DNA of 64,000 nucleotides, taken from Cervus elaphus (taxonomy: Eukaryota; Chordata; Mammalia; Artiodactyla; Cervidae). Position 1 is the stretch's first letter. Each line of letters starts with the position of its first letter. The notes under the pieces were generated by a model. That model was not told the DNA's origin and ran no database searches. It was given only the letters and a program-made list of their open reading frames with translations. Position numbers and translations under genes: made by a program. This document shows, piece by piece, positions 1 to 53,400 of this stretch. Location of the stretch: positions 58,201,001-58,265,000 of the forward strand of contig NC_057829.1 in the NCBI RefSeq assembly GCF_910594005.1. The letters run 5' to 3'.

Positions 1-35
1 GTTCTGATTGTTTTCTTTGTAATACCTACTTTCAG

Positions 36-39968
<39,933 letters not shown>

Positions 39969-40170
39969 GACAATCCAACTGGTCTAAATTACAAATATTG
40001 TTTCTACATTTGAAGAAAACATTAAAAAAGAACATCAGCAAATTTCATTCATCAAACCATCAAGTAACAGAGACTCTTCAGGAAAGCTATCCTGTGACTA
40101 GCATAAGAAAATACACTGCTAGCCTGAAAGCCATGAGGGTATAATAAAGTTCAAAAAAAGTGCAAAATAA
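39969..40170 (+). other. PDE6C: PDE6C 3' UTR with poly(A) signal
   Basis: The sequence after the stop codon holds a canonical AATAAA at 40143-40148, with expected cleavage about 15-25 bases later. A variant ATTAAA lies near 40210. The 3' end is inferred; a longer transcript is possible. Confidence 0.6.
40143..40148 (+). terminator. PDE6C polyadenylation signal AATAAA
   Basis: A canonical hexamer 175 bases after the stop codon, followed by an A-rich and G-containing stretch. It is the first such hexamer downstream of the coding end. Confidence 0.6.
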
Positions 40171-40277
40171 GACAAAGATAAGTGCATTTTTGGTGCCAAT
40201 TTGTTTGAAATTAAAAATAATATAATCCTGAAACTAGTCACCAATTCTTTTTTTAAAAGTTCTTATTAATTGTATTC

Positions 40278-40638
40278 ATTTACTAGGGTTACTATAACAA
40301 AAAACCTTCCCCATACTGGGTGTCTTAAACAAAAGAAATTTATTCTCTTGCAGTTCTGGAGACCAGAAGGCCAAGATTAAGGTGTTGGCAGGGCTGGTTT
40401 CTCGAGAGGCCTCTCTCCTTGACTTGTCAATGGCCGTCTTCACCTGGTCTTCCATCTTCTCTCTTATGTGTCTGTGTCCTTTTCTCCTCTTTTAAAGACA
40501 CCAGTCATACTGGATTAGGACCTACTCATATGACCTCATTTTACCTTATTAGCTTCAGATACAGCCACATTCCAAGGTACTGGGAATCGGGATTTCAACA
40601 GGAATTCAGGTGAGACACAATTCAACCCATAACATGAT
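40278..40638 (-). mobile_element. MLT1-like MaLR LTR
   Basis: Antisense LTR from TGTATTCATTTACTAGGGTT through TCTTGCAGTTCTGGAGACCA, GGCCTCTCTCCTTGACTTGT, CACCAGTCATACTGGATTAG to ATTCAACCCATAACA. It lies about 110 bp after the PDE6C poly(A) site. Confidence 0.75.
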
Positions 40639-41176
40639 TCATACCTCACATCCTTTTCTGAACCAGAAATCTTTCCTCAACATGTCTTAATGTAAGAGCA
40701 AATACAGTACAGAATGTATAATGTATGTAAGTACTATATAAGAAACAAAGAAAAAGGATATTAAATGTCATTCCACCTGAAATGCTTATCTCTTTCCTCC
40801 ACTTTTTACTCTTGATAATGGAACAGTAAAGACCACTTCACTTTCAGCAGCTTAAAAGTATGTCATCCTATGCCCATCCTTTCTCCCAAGTCTGAAATCA
40901 ATTATTTTATGTGTAACTAATATATTATTACATTCAGAACTATTCTTTTCATTGATAGAATTATCACTTTATAAGACATGACCTATATAAATCCTAATGA
41001 AAGTTAAATCAGCTAATAAATGTTATCCATTATTAAGCAGCATGTGATTTGACTATATAAAAGCTTTACTATGAAAAACAGTTTAAAGGGACTTCAACAG
41101 AGGTGACTTTAAAAAAAGTGATTACTAGAAGTATCTATTAGGCATTCTAAATATTGATTGTCAAGAAAACTAAACA

Positions 41177-41415
41177 GAACTTCCCTGGTGGTCCAGTAAT
41201 AAAGAATCTGCCTTGCAATGCAGGGGATGTGGGTTCAATCCCTGGTCAGGGAACTAAGATCCCACATGTTTTGGAGCAACTAAGCCTGTGCCACAACTAC
41301 TGAACCTGCATGCTCTGGAGCCTGTGCTCCACAACTAGAGAGTCTGCACCACATACAAAGATCCCACATGCCACAGCTAGGACCCAATGCAGTCAAATAA
41401 ATTTTTAAAAAAAAG
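41177..41415 (+). mobile_element. CHR-2-type SINE
   Basis: Long CHR SINE: GAACTTCCCTGGTGGTCCAG, CAATCCCTGGTCAGGGAACT, AAGCCTGTGCCACAACTACT, ending in an A-rich tail. The flanks AAGAAAACTAAA and AAGAAACTAAA look like a target duplication. Confidence 0.88.
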
Positions 41416-41684
41416 AAACTAAAGACAATCAACTACTTCTACCACATGTACACACCTGTACATAAGGGAAGATTTCTTTCTTATCTATAATGACATACCA
41501 AATTATAAAATAGACCAAATATTAATCATACCATTGACTTTTTTTGGTAAAACATCTAAATTATAATGAATTGCTCTGTCAACCTCAAATGTTCTGTTAT
41601 AAAGCAGATAATGTTAAATTTTAAGCGGCTGAGATATCACCATTTGTTATATTTTTACAAGTTAGGTACTTAGAATCATAAGAC

Positions 41685-41812
41685 TCTTCCTCTCACATTA
41701 GAATGTAAGGTCCATGAGAGGAAATATTTTTGTCTATTTTGTTTGCAGCTCTGCTCACACTTAGAGAAGTGCTTGACACAAGGCAGGCACTCAGTAAACA
41801 TGAATGAATGAT
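41685..41812 (+). repeat. L2 3'-end fragment
   Basis: AGAATGTAAGGTCCATGAGA, then AGAAGTGCTTGACACAAGGC and CAGTAAACATGAATGAATGA. Confidence 0.6.
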
Positions 41813-42239
41813 ATTTTGCATAAATATCATGACAAACAGGTATAAATGAACAGTGCCTGGAAGTTAATATTTTTACGGAGAAAAAAATATATATATACCC
41901 AAATGAGTGTTGTCTATATTAAGTCATGTTGGGTGATAGATGTACATCTTATTTTCACTGCTTAAAATAATCCTGAAACTCCATTTAGGATTATTTTAGA
42001 AACTGTGTAAGAAACCCTCTTCCTTTAGCCTTATAAAATATCAGTCAGCTCAAACTATTTCCTCATTCACTAGAAACTCAGGCACAGAGATGAGCCACCA
42101 CTGAAGGTCTGCAAAAACAGGCACTTTGCTTAAGATCAAGCATAAGAAAGCACAATTTATCTCAAGCCAATGGTGTGCTGAACTCCCCTGACTATATACT
42201 ACAGCAAAGTTTAAAATAGGTCTGTTGGAGAATTATCTT

Positions 42240-42445
42240 TAAAATCTAGATAATAGATAATCAATAAGGACCTACTGTATAACACAAAGAAATCTACTTA
42301 ATATTTTGTAACAACCTATATGTGAAAAGCATCTGATAAAAGAGTGGATATATTATAACTGAATCATTTAGCTGTATACCTGAAACTAACAATGCTATAA
42401 ATCAACTATGCTCCAATAAAAGATAAAAATTCAATTAAAAAAATT
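42240..42445 (+). mobile_element. L1 3'-end fragment
   Basis: Artiodactyl L1 3' end: AGGACCTACTGTATAACACA, ATACCTGAAACTAACAATGC, AATCAACTATGCTCCAATAA and an A-rich tail. Confidence 0.8.
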
Positions 42446-43509
42446 TAAAACATCATCTTGAGGCCTTCTCAAAGACTCCTTTAAATATGACTCCAATTAT
42501 CTGTCACTGTGTATGAATGGATTAAACACCATGATTACATTTAATGATTTAAATTTATAAATGAACTTGATGTCCATAAACCATACTTGCAATACCAAAT
42601 ATATGAATCCATTTTAAAAGGGCCTTTGAATATTCTTCCCAGTCATTGTTTAGTTTTGCAGGAGTTTTATATTCTGATGACTACTAATTTTTATCATAAA
42701 AATGTTTTGGCTTCATATATTCTATTAATAACATCAGTTTTCCTGCTGGATATTTCAATACTTTTTCCTCCAAAATCAAGATTCTTTTTCACTAAAAGTA
42801 GTGTGAAGAAAAAGACACAACAAACTATTTATTTGTTGGTTATCAACACTGATTTACTGTTTTCTGATGCTTTAGAAATGACCACTTCCTAGCTACTTCC
42901 TTGGTAGCAAAGTCTAGCACAGTGTCTCATGTATAACACCTATCTAATAATGAATAATAACTTTAATAAAAGGAAAATCTGATACTATTTAAAAATAAGA
43001 TACTATAATTACCTGTTGTATAGTTTAATGCCAATAATTCCATGTTTAAATGTCATTTAATTTTCAACAAAATACCTATTTTCTATAGGTCCTCTCTTAC
43101 TCACCAAATCAGGCATCTTTTCCACTCTTCACCTCTTTGCTGTTTATAAAAATGGGTCTGACCTTTCGGAAAAAAATCAATAAATCCTTTTGAAAATTTG
43201 ATGAAATCTATGGATCCTTTCCTCTTAAAACACACACAATCACGAAAGTTTGCACATCGATTGTAGGCGTGTTTAGATCTCTGGAAGCACATCCATTGAC
43301 TCCTGGGCATATGAACCCCAAATTAAGTTACATTTTATAATATATCTCTGCATATATCCATTATGTATGACTGTATCTGAGACAAGCTCTATGCACACAG
43401 CATTGTTCAGTTAAATTATATTACTGCATAATCTTTACTAGAGAGTCAACTTTCATGAACACATATGCTGCTTTAGACTACTGGGATCTCATTTGGCCTC
43501 CTGTGCTAT

Positions 43510-44082
43510 TAATTTATTTTATAATAAATTACCCATACACTGGGGAATTAAATCAGATTATAACAAACTCCCTTATGTGGCAGAGGCAAGAAGGAAGAGA
43601 AATGTAAGGAAAAAAAGAAAAGGTAGCTAATGAAAAAACAGGTTCAGAAGAGGGGTGCCTGTGTGTCAAAGGAAAGTAAAGAAGTTGAAGACATAATAAT
43701 CTACCTTATAATTTTGTAAGACCCCAATAACCCTAAAAGTTTAAATAAACTAATTGAGGCAAGGGAAAATAAATGTGAAATCAGTGGGGAAGAAATAAAA
43801 ACCCATAAAAATAGGAACAATGGATCTCTGTGAAGTGTACTAGGTCCATCCTTGAGCTACAGATGGAACACAGCTGTAAGTAAGAAACTGAAAAAATATA
43901 TGAGATAGGGAAAAGTATCTCCAAAAGAACTGAAAATACTTCCAAAGCATCTGACAATCCATCCTAGATGGATTTTTTATTTCCAAAGACAAACCACTGA
44001 AGTTGCAACTTGTAGACAAAACTTTTGTGAAGAATTTCAAAGTACACTTTGCATTAAGGAATGTAGGCATCCCTCTTTCATC
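43510..44082 (-). other. FRA10AC1: Probable FRA10AC1 3' UTR
   Basis: Minus-strand sequence after the stop. AATAAA hexamers (TTTATT on the plus strand) occur about 100 bases downstream at 43975-43980 and again at 43513-43518. I cannot tell which is used. Confidence 0.35.
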
Positions 44083-44125
44083 TCACAAAAATAAATCTTG
44101 AAAATATTCATCAAATTCTTCTTCC
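44083..44125 (-). CDS. FRA10AC1: FRA10AC1 terminal coding exon
   Basis: Minus strand; acceptor TTAAATAG. Encodes (Q)EEEFDEYFQDLFL then TGA. The 3' UTR continues towards lower coordinates. Confidence 0.92.
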
Positions 44126-47100
44126 CTATTTAAAAGAAAAAGTATACATATTGATTAAAATCAACAGAGAAAAAAATTACTAGGTGACACATTATATGAA
44201 ATTAAGGTAATTCAAACCAGCATACTTGCTGGTTCTTTTATATATATATATATATATATTTCATGATTCAGCTATCAAGTAATTCTTGGCTTCTAAAATA
44301 ATCGTGACTATGCTCAGACTGATTAAAGTGTTGTATATGGTGGCATGTATCCCTACACATATTTATACTTAAGATTTTACTCTGAAGTACTTCGTATTAC
44401 ATCATTGCCTCTCTTTATGTTTTTGGTTGACTTTATTACTCTGTTCTTGGTTGACTTTATTACTCTGTTCATTCTCATTTCAAATTAATGAAAAAACTAT
44501 TTTAAGGAAAAATACAAGTCCTAAGAATAGGGACGATCTGCTTAGGCTGCAGGTTTTATTACTCTGAGAAGAGTAAGTATGTATTTGTAGCAGTGAAGAT
44601 TATATCTAAAAGAATAGAACTCTGAAAGGAGATACTAAACTATAATATATTAAAATATGAAAATTAAAGTACTAAATAAATATTAGTGGTAAGAGCCCAG
44701 AGCAGTACAATGAAAATAGCACAGGTTTTCGAGTCAAGACGGTATTTAAGTCCTAGCTCTGTCAGCTACTAGCTAGGTAAGCAAGTTATTTAACTTCTCT
44801 GGGCTCAGTTTCTTTATCTATATAATAAAGAACATTACATTTCCTCAAAGAGCTGTTGTGAAGATTAAGTGTATGTACAGTTGCTTTTCTTCCTTCTGGG
44901 AACAGAGAATCAAGCTACACAAATTCTGCCTACCAATCTCTTTAGAAAATGTTCTTTTAGATTAGAAATTCACAATGAGACTCCATCATTTTAAGTGACT
45001 GTGATGGGGGGGAGAAAAAAAAAGTGACTGTGATGGATAAAACCCCCACAACCATGTTCAAATTTAAAAAAAAATTAACTACAGAATCAGATACAGTTGA
45101 TTTAAGAATTACCTACAAGTTGGTATTCTCCATACTACTGTCCCTTTTCCCAAGCATGACAGCAAAATGCAGCTGAATTTTTAAAACTGTAATAAGAACT
45201 TAGACGTATGAAATTAGCTGAACCTCTGTGTGTACTCAGATGTTAGTACATGATGTCAAGTTTTTATAAGGTCACAAAGAGCTCTGGATTATGGAACCCC
45301 TCTTAGGCTTTACTTATGGATCTTTACTGCCATAAAGGTGAGTGGACTCTGAGACCTATTCTTTCATTTTCAGCTCTTCAAGGGGAAATTCTATGGTCAA
45401 AAGTTCAGTTAATAGTTTGACTAGGATAGCAATACCTTTTTAGTAATCTGATCTATAATGACCACTCATATTGGAATTCTTATTTGGCAAGAAAGAAAAA
45501 AAGATCATAGAAAACAATCTTTTTTTTTTAAAAAGGCCTCTTTCCAACATACTTGAATTCTATTACACTGAGAACATATTATACAATTAGCAAGATGTTT
45601 TATCATCAACTTAAGTTTGCGAATTATGATTGATTCAAATCTCTTATTATGAACTAATAAGACTGGATTAACAAAATGGGACTAAAATTTATTGAGCACT
45701 TATTATATTCACAGGTATTGTACCAGGTGCTTTATATTCTTAATTATATTAGATTTTCACAATAAACTATGTAGTCGGTATTATTTTATCCTCTTTCAAC
45801 AGATAAAGCTCAAGTGGTGAACATCCCAGTATATATGAGCTGATAATATTCCAGCCTATATTCCAACAGCTCTTCCAACCAATAACAGAGAACAATGTAT
45901 GTGTTGAGTTGTCTGTCTTTGGGGGCAAGAAAACTCTGACACCTGTATATATCTTTGAGGAATTCTCCTGTACAGGTTTATGATAATCAGAACATCATGG
46001 ATAGGCTCTAGAAGCTAGTAAACAGAACCTAAGCGAAGTCTAGGGGGTCATCTGTTAAGGGGAAATGAGGAAAGAATTACTCACCAAGAGGGAGCTGGGT
46101 AAGTTGGCTATATGTGGCCATAAACAATCACTGGGAATAAACTCTGATCTCATGGTCCTTGGCTTTAAATCAACATTCATGATGCTAAATTTTTCATTAA
46201 GTTATCAAAAATGGCAGTGGTCATAACCTTCTAGACTGATTGTAGAAGGTATGCAATATTGTTTTCTATTAACATCAGGACTTACTGTGATTTTTCATCT
46301 GTCTCTGGTAGTGGGCCCTTCCAAAGTTCAGACTCTGAAGCACTTTCTTCCTCATCAGAGTTTCCTGTTTATTTAAAAGAGATTTTTAAAAAATGTGCAT
46401 ATGAAATTTAAAACACATTTTGAACTATCCACCAATAATGCAATTAACTTTGGATTTAACTGTGGTTTAGCTTCAATTTTTACGGCTCTCTGAAAATTTA
46501 ATTCACTTTTCCAGAGTAATAAATTCTTTTGAAAAAGAGTAAGCTGAGATATACCAAAGAGCCTCAGCAAATAGACCAAGGATTTAAAGTCTCATGGGAA
46601 ACTTCTCTAAGTTATAGTGAGTTAAAGTAACAATTCCAATATTAACTCTATGTTGTAAAGGGATATAGAGTTAAGTTATATTACCTCTTGCACATCAGTT
46701 GTCTTTAAGTTAGTTTTTTCCTTTTCTTAATCATACAAAAGACATACAGGTTAAGATTTTTGTAGAGATATATTTACATTAGGATCAAGACCTCAAGAAC
46801 TGAACTAGTAGTATACAGGACTAGCTAGTAAAATTATGAAAAAAAAATTTGTCAGATTTAAAAAAAATTACTGCTGATTACATTAACTAGAAGTCCAATT
46901 CAATGAAGAAACAGATGTTCTCATACACTGTTAGGAGTAAATATCCTTTCCTTGAAGAAAATCTGGAAATATAGATCACTTTAAACCCTTGACTGGCAAT
47001 GCTGCTTTAAGAAATTTATTAGAATAAACAAGCTCCTCAAAAAAATATATATGTATATATGAAGATGTTCACTGTATAACAGCAACAACAAAAGACAACA

Positions 47101-50100
47101 ACTTAAATCCCCACCAATTAGAGATTATGGATTTGGTTAAATAAATACTATAAGGCTGTTTAAAAAAAAAAAACCCTTAAAAAAACCCAAAACCATTAGC
47201 ATATCTGTGATAGAGCAATATGTATGTTATATCAAAATTTGTAAGTTATAGAAAGCATGTATAGTATAATACAATATGTATTAAAACATTATATCTACAT
47301 ACATATATATATTATATATATAATATAATATATATAAATAATAAGTTTGTAAGGAATAACCAAACTTAACAGTGATTATACTACATGTGGACCTGGGATA
47401 TTTTTACTCTCTAGGCACTTCCAAATTTTTTTATTATTATTTTAAACAATAACCATGTATTACCTTTAAAGATCAGTAAAAACAATAAAGATACTTGTAT
47501 TTTTTAAATACAAAACAGATGTTTCAAATGAACCACCCTATACTAATCAACTAAAAATTATCAAATACTGCAACACATATCATGAGACAATAAAATTATA
47601 TGCCACAAAGTAATTATGCTAGTAAATAATTCCTCTCCAATAATGACCATGAGTCTGGAAAAGAACTGACACCAATTTGTCTTGTCAAGATACAATGTCC
47701 CTTAGTTAAACTCAACACAAAAATAAAGCAACATTGATTTGCCATGGTGATTCTAGCCCTTTACCTGTTAGACTTTGATCCTTGAATCAACATGTGTGTC
47801 TGAACTTTGGTCCTAACTGATTCTAGCACAAATTCTAACAAAAACAGGGGGAAAAAAAAAAAGGTAGGGGGAGGGGTCATACTTCTAATGATCTACACAC
47901 AAAGATGATAAAATTATAAAGCTTTGGGAGTAACCTTTGTCATTTCCTACTCCAGGAGATCTTCCCGACCCAGGGATCGAACCCTAGTCTCTGGCTTCTC
48001 CTGCACTGGCAGGAGGATTCTTTACCACTAGGTGCAATCTATTAGTTAGATATTATAGATTCATGTCTCTTGCATTGGCAGGCAGTTTCTTTAACACTAG
48101 CACCACCAACTCAATGACAGCCAGCACTGGAACTGCCAATGTCCCAAAACAATATTTGAAAAAGACAAAAGTCTCCAGCTCTTTATTTTTACGAAAATTC
48201 ACTAACTGAACTAACAAAAAAGATCTTCACAACCCAGATAATCACGATGGTGTGATCACTCACCTAGAGCCAGACATCCTGGAATGTGAAGTCAAGTGGG
48301 CCTTAGAAAGCATCACTACAAACAAAGCTAGTGGAGGTGATGGAATTCCAGTTGAGCTATTTCAAACCCTAAAAGATGATTCTGTGAAAGTGCTGCACTC
48401 AATATGCCAGCAAATTTGGAAAACTCAGCAGTGGCCACAGGACTGGAAAAGGTAAATTTTCATTCCATTCCCAAAGAAAGGCAATGCCAAAGAATGCTCA
48501 AACTACCGCACATTTGCACTCATCTCACACGCTAGTAAAGTGATGCTTAAAATTCACCAAGCCAGGCTTCAGTAATACGTGAACCGAGAACTTCCAGATG
48601 TTCAAGCTGGTTTCAGAAAAGGCAGAGGAACCAGAGATCAAAGTGCCAACATCCGCTGGATCATCGAAAAAGCAAGAGAGTTCCAGAAAAACATCTGCTT
48701 TATTGACTATGCCAAAGCCTTTGACTGTGTGGATCACAATAAACTGTGGAAAATTCTGAAAGAGATGGGAATACCAGACCACCTGACCTGCCTCTTGAGA
48801 AACCTGCATGCAGGTCAGGAAGCAACAGTTAGAACTGGACATGGAACAACAGACTGGTTCCAAATAGGAAAAGGAGTACGTCGAGGCTCTATTGTCACCC
48901 AGCTTATTTAACTTATATGCAGAGTACATCATGAGAAACGCTGAGCTGGAGGAAGCACAAGCTGGAATCAAGATTGCCGAGAGAAATATCAATAACCTCA
49001 GCCTTATGGCAGAAAGAAAAGAAGAACTAAAGAGCCTCTTGATGAAAGTGAAAGAGCGTGAAAAAGTTGGCTTACAGCTCAATATTCAGAAAACGAAGAT
49101 CATGGCATCCAGTCCCATCACTTCATGGCAAATAGATGGGGAAATAGTGGAAACAGTGACTGACTTTATTTTTCTAGGCTCCAAAATCTCTGCAGATGGT
49201 GACTGTAGCCATGAAATTAAAAGACACTTACTCCTTGGAAGGAAACTTATGACCAACCTAGACAGCATATTAAAAAGCAGAGACATTACTTTGTCAACAA
49301 AGGTCCATCTAGTCAAGGCTATGGTTTTTCCAGTGGTCATGTACAGATATGAGAGTTGGACTATAAAGAAAGCTGAGCATCGAAGACTTGATGCTTCTGA
49401 ACTGTGGTATTGGAGAAGACTCTTGAGAGTCCCTTGGACTGCAAGGAGATCCAACCAGTCCATCCTAAAGGAGATCACTTCTGGGTGTACACTGGAAGGA
49501 CTGATGTTGAAGCTGAAACTCCAATACTTTGGCCACTTGATGCGAAGAGCTGACTCATTTGAAAAGACCTTGATGCTGGGAAAGATTGAGGGCAGGAGGA
49601 GAAGGGGACGACAGAGGATAAGATGGCTGGATGGCATCACCAACTCAATGGACATGGGTTTGGATGGACTCTGGGAGTTGGTGATGGACGGGGAGGCCTG
49701 GCGTGCTGCGGTTCATGGGGTCGCAGATAGTCGGACATGACTGAGCAATTGAACTGAAACTGAAACTGAGCTAACAAAAGCACAGAAAAACTAATTGGGT
49801 TATCACCATGGTGTTATCCTGTTAATGATGTCAGAGAACAAACCTACCAGGCTTTTGAAAGTGGACAGCTAATTTCAAAAGGCCTTACCACCAGCTGTTC
49901 TCTTGTTTCCTCTTAAGGGTACTTATCATATGCAAGCTTTCCTACACTTGCTTTCTGCTATCAGACAATCCAGTTTTACTAAAAAAATACAATCGGTTTA
50001 GAATAACATTATAAAATAACTCCCTTTGATAGAGGACATGCTGAAAAGTGATCTAAGAAATATTCTTAGAGAATCAAATTCTACAAGACTGACGGTCCCT

Positions 50101-50400
50101 TTTAGCCCTATGAGCGCTTCCCAGGTGGTGCTAGTGGTAAAGAAACTGCCTGCCAATGCAGGAAACATACGAATCTATAATAATCTAACTGCTAGGTTGC
50201 GCTAGTGGTAAAGAATCCTCCTGCCAGTGCAGGAGAAGCAAAAGACTCGGGTTTGATCCCTGGGTCAGGAAGATACCCTCGAGTAGGAAATGGCAACCGA
50301 CTCCAGTATTTTTGCCTAGAAAATTCCAGGGACAGAGGAACCTTGAGGGCTACAGCCCATGGGGTTGCAAAGAGTTGGACATGATTGAGCACGTGTGCAT

Positions 50401-50441
<41 letters not shown>

Positions 50442-53400
50442 AATCTAAAATACCTAGTTCCCTGAGGGTGACAGAAACTACAAATCACTTCTTTGATAAC
50501 TGCTACAACCTGCCAGAGGTGGGAATGATATTGATAAGGAAATAACAATTAGAAGACTGGGCAACATAAAACATATGCTTGCATTTGCATCAGCATCAAA
50601 TCTACACAGTAATTATTGGCAACTGGCGATCAGAATTTAAGTCACTGATTCTGTGTTGGAAGGGGAGCTTGGAGGTCCACCTCTTAACCAATGAATGAAC
50701 ATCTTACTGTAATGACTGCAGTAACAGGTGGCTGTTTAATCTACACTTAAACACCTCACTGCTTCCTGATGCAGCCCATTCCTCCATTCTTCAGATAATT
50801 CTAATTGACAAGTTTTTCCTTAAATTAAGGCAAAAATCTGTCCATAGGCTATTTTTATCCAGACTCTAGTTCTGCCAAGCAGCCACCAAAAATAAGTCTC
50901 CTACATAGTAGCAGTCTTGCAAATATCTACAGTTTCTATGTCTACCTCCTTACCCCTTTCCTCTTCACTTTTTTCTAAGCTAAACATCTAAGGCTCCTTC
51001 AACCTTCTTCCGATAAAAACATTTCAAGTTCTGGCAACACTGGTTGTTCTATTCTTGACCTGCTTTAAGTTTTCAATGTTCCTTTTAGAATGTAATGTAA
51101 ACTGCATATAATTTTCCCTACATGCTTTGAATAATAAAAGCAGGTCTATCATCTTGGTTTTTCTGGATATTATATGATACCTAAATAACTTAGCCTACTG
51201 AAGAAGTGTCAAGTCTCTAACTATGAAAACAATAGACAGGTCAGACTTTTTACAGACTTTTGATCCAACCTATTGCAGAAAACAAACACAAAATCTAATG
51301 CCCAGTATTTTCTTTTTCTCTGATATAACAATAACTACAAGTTATCAAAGACTTACTTCATATTAGAACATGCTTTACATGTCTATTATTTCACTTGACT
51401 CTGATAATAATCCAGTGACATCAAGCTTCTTTACATCCATTTTACAGACAGAACTGAGACACAGACCAAATCTTTTAATGTGAATTTGTATAATATATGT
51501 GTCAAAACTGGGTATAAAGAGTGGACTTACTTCACTGATGAAAGTTACTGATGATATAGCTAAAAGGACATACACTTTGGTGTTACAAACCTGTGTTTAA
51601 TCATAGCTCTGCCATTAATCAGCTATCTGACCTTAGGCAATTTATGTAAATTCTCTGGGTCTTGCTTTTATCTACAAAATGGGATATTATGTGTCCATTA
51701 CTAAAATTAAATGTGGTACACAACTAAACTACTTGTGATTAAGACAATTAACAAAAGCAAGTTAAAATTCTTTTTCCCCATAGAAACTGGGCTTTTCTTT
51801 TTAGACTTGGTTTTAACAATCAATATGTTACAAGGGGATAAAAGGGTAACTGAATATTACCCAAATGGAAATGAAATACAGAAACAGCAAAATTTGAGTT
51901 CTAAAATTGACAAGACCACCTAAGACAGGTCACTGACAACCTGAGAAGATATCTGGGTTTGACAAACCCTAACAAGGTAACTGTCTCCTACTTGAAATGG
52001 TACTACTTCAAGAACCAAGATAATGCAGATATTGTTCAGATTGACTACAGTATTCTCCCCTCCTTACAACAGAAATCTGACCTAGCTAAGGAGAGTTAAC
52101 AGACTTATGGCTATTCCTGGGAAATGAGGGAGGATTGAGAGAGCTGGGCAGCAGGGGGAGGACAGTGGGAGGGAGAAGGAATTAAGACAAAGTGAAAGAA
52201 TGAATATAAATGGCAAGTAAAGACCTTTCCCCCAAAGATTATTTTAATAATGAAAAACTGGAATTGGAAAAGGACAATCTTTTTTTCTACATTAAATTGG
52301 ACTTCACACCTCTAACTGCAATGTATAGTTGGAAATAGGCAAAAACTATAAATTTTCCCATTTTAACTTGTTATGCTTTCTAAAAATATATATACTTACT
52401 ACTCCATCCTCAGATAGCTTAACATGCCTGGTTATGTTCTGTACATTGTCAGGAAACTTAACCTAATTTAGAAGAAGCAGCTATTGATACGTTAGGATTG
52501 ACATGAGAAGGGAAGTATCATTGCTTTATGACACTTCAAAAATGTTGAAAACAAAATGGTGTGAGGAAAATAATTTATAAAGAATATGTTGTATTCCTAA
52601 ACTAGAGCAATGCCTCCACTGATATCTCCCTCTTCAGTAAATTTTTAAACAATGAATATCTTAAAAATTTTATTTTAAAAAAATTTCTGATTACTGAACA
52701 CTTAAAAATTCCCATTAAGAATTATATACTAAAATGCTAATACTTAATTTGAAAGGTGGGATTTAGAGTAATTACTTCCTGAGTTTGCCACATAGACATA
52801 TTCCTTGAAAATGAGAAAAAAAAATTCTTAAGTTTAAAAATTTACAAGTAAGCTGAGAAGTCTCAAATCTCTGAATTTCTATACGTCTAGATACTATCAA
52901 ATAGATTAAATATTCTATTAAAGTACATTTTACTTTTAGACCCTAAGCCTATTTACTGTAAGGTCTTAAAGAAATTTGAGATTGTATTACTGTTGAGATG
53001 CAAGATTACTGTTTGTTTTATCACAAATGGATGCCCCCCTTTTATGAACCCATAGGAGATTCTGCTCTCAAAACTGCCTGGAAAAAGCTGAACACCCTGT
53101 GAGTTCTCTTTAATATTTTATGGGTACAATTAATCATTGTACTGTCCTTTCTTTGGTTTGGTTGTTAGGAAGAACAGTGACAAATTTGTGATCTACCTTT
53201 GCAATTATGCAAGACTTTTTGGTAAACACTTCTCTGTATTAAATTTACCTCTAGCTTTACTTTCCTACGCTACCTTATTTTCCCATTATTTTGATTTCAC
53301 CTTTAAAAAAAATCTTATTTTATTGTAAACCATTGTGAATACTTTTTGGAATGCTGCAGGGAAAAAAACAATAATAAGATTTGTAGCAAATATTCAATGA

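Larger units (their letters stand above)
40171..43509. other. PDE6C - FRA10AC1 intergenic zone
   Basis: Tail-to-tail spacer of at most 3.9 kb between the stop of FRA10AC1 and the PDE6C poly(A) site. Contains an MLT1-like LTR, CHR SINE, L2 end and L1 end. No exon or RNA gene seen. Confidence 0.7.

Noticed and set aside
47280..47345. AT-rich palindromic stretch as a replication origin or matrix attachment site
   Set aside because: Explained as the A/T-rich end of an old L1 region; no independent evidence.
48525..49082. A 185-codon minus-strand open frame
   Set aside because: It is the antisense shadow of the BovB reverse-transcriptase region.
49086..49655. A 189-codon minus-strand open frame
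   Set aside because: Also the antisense shadow of BovB.
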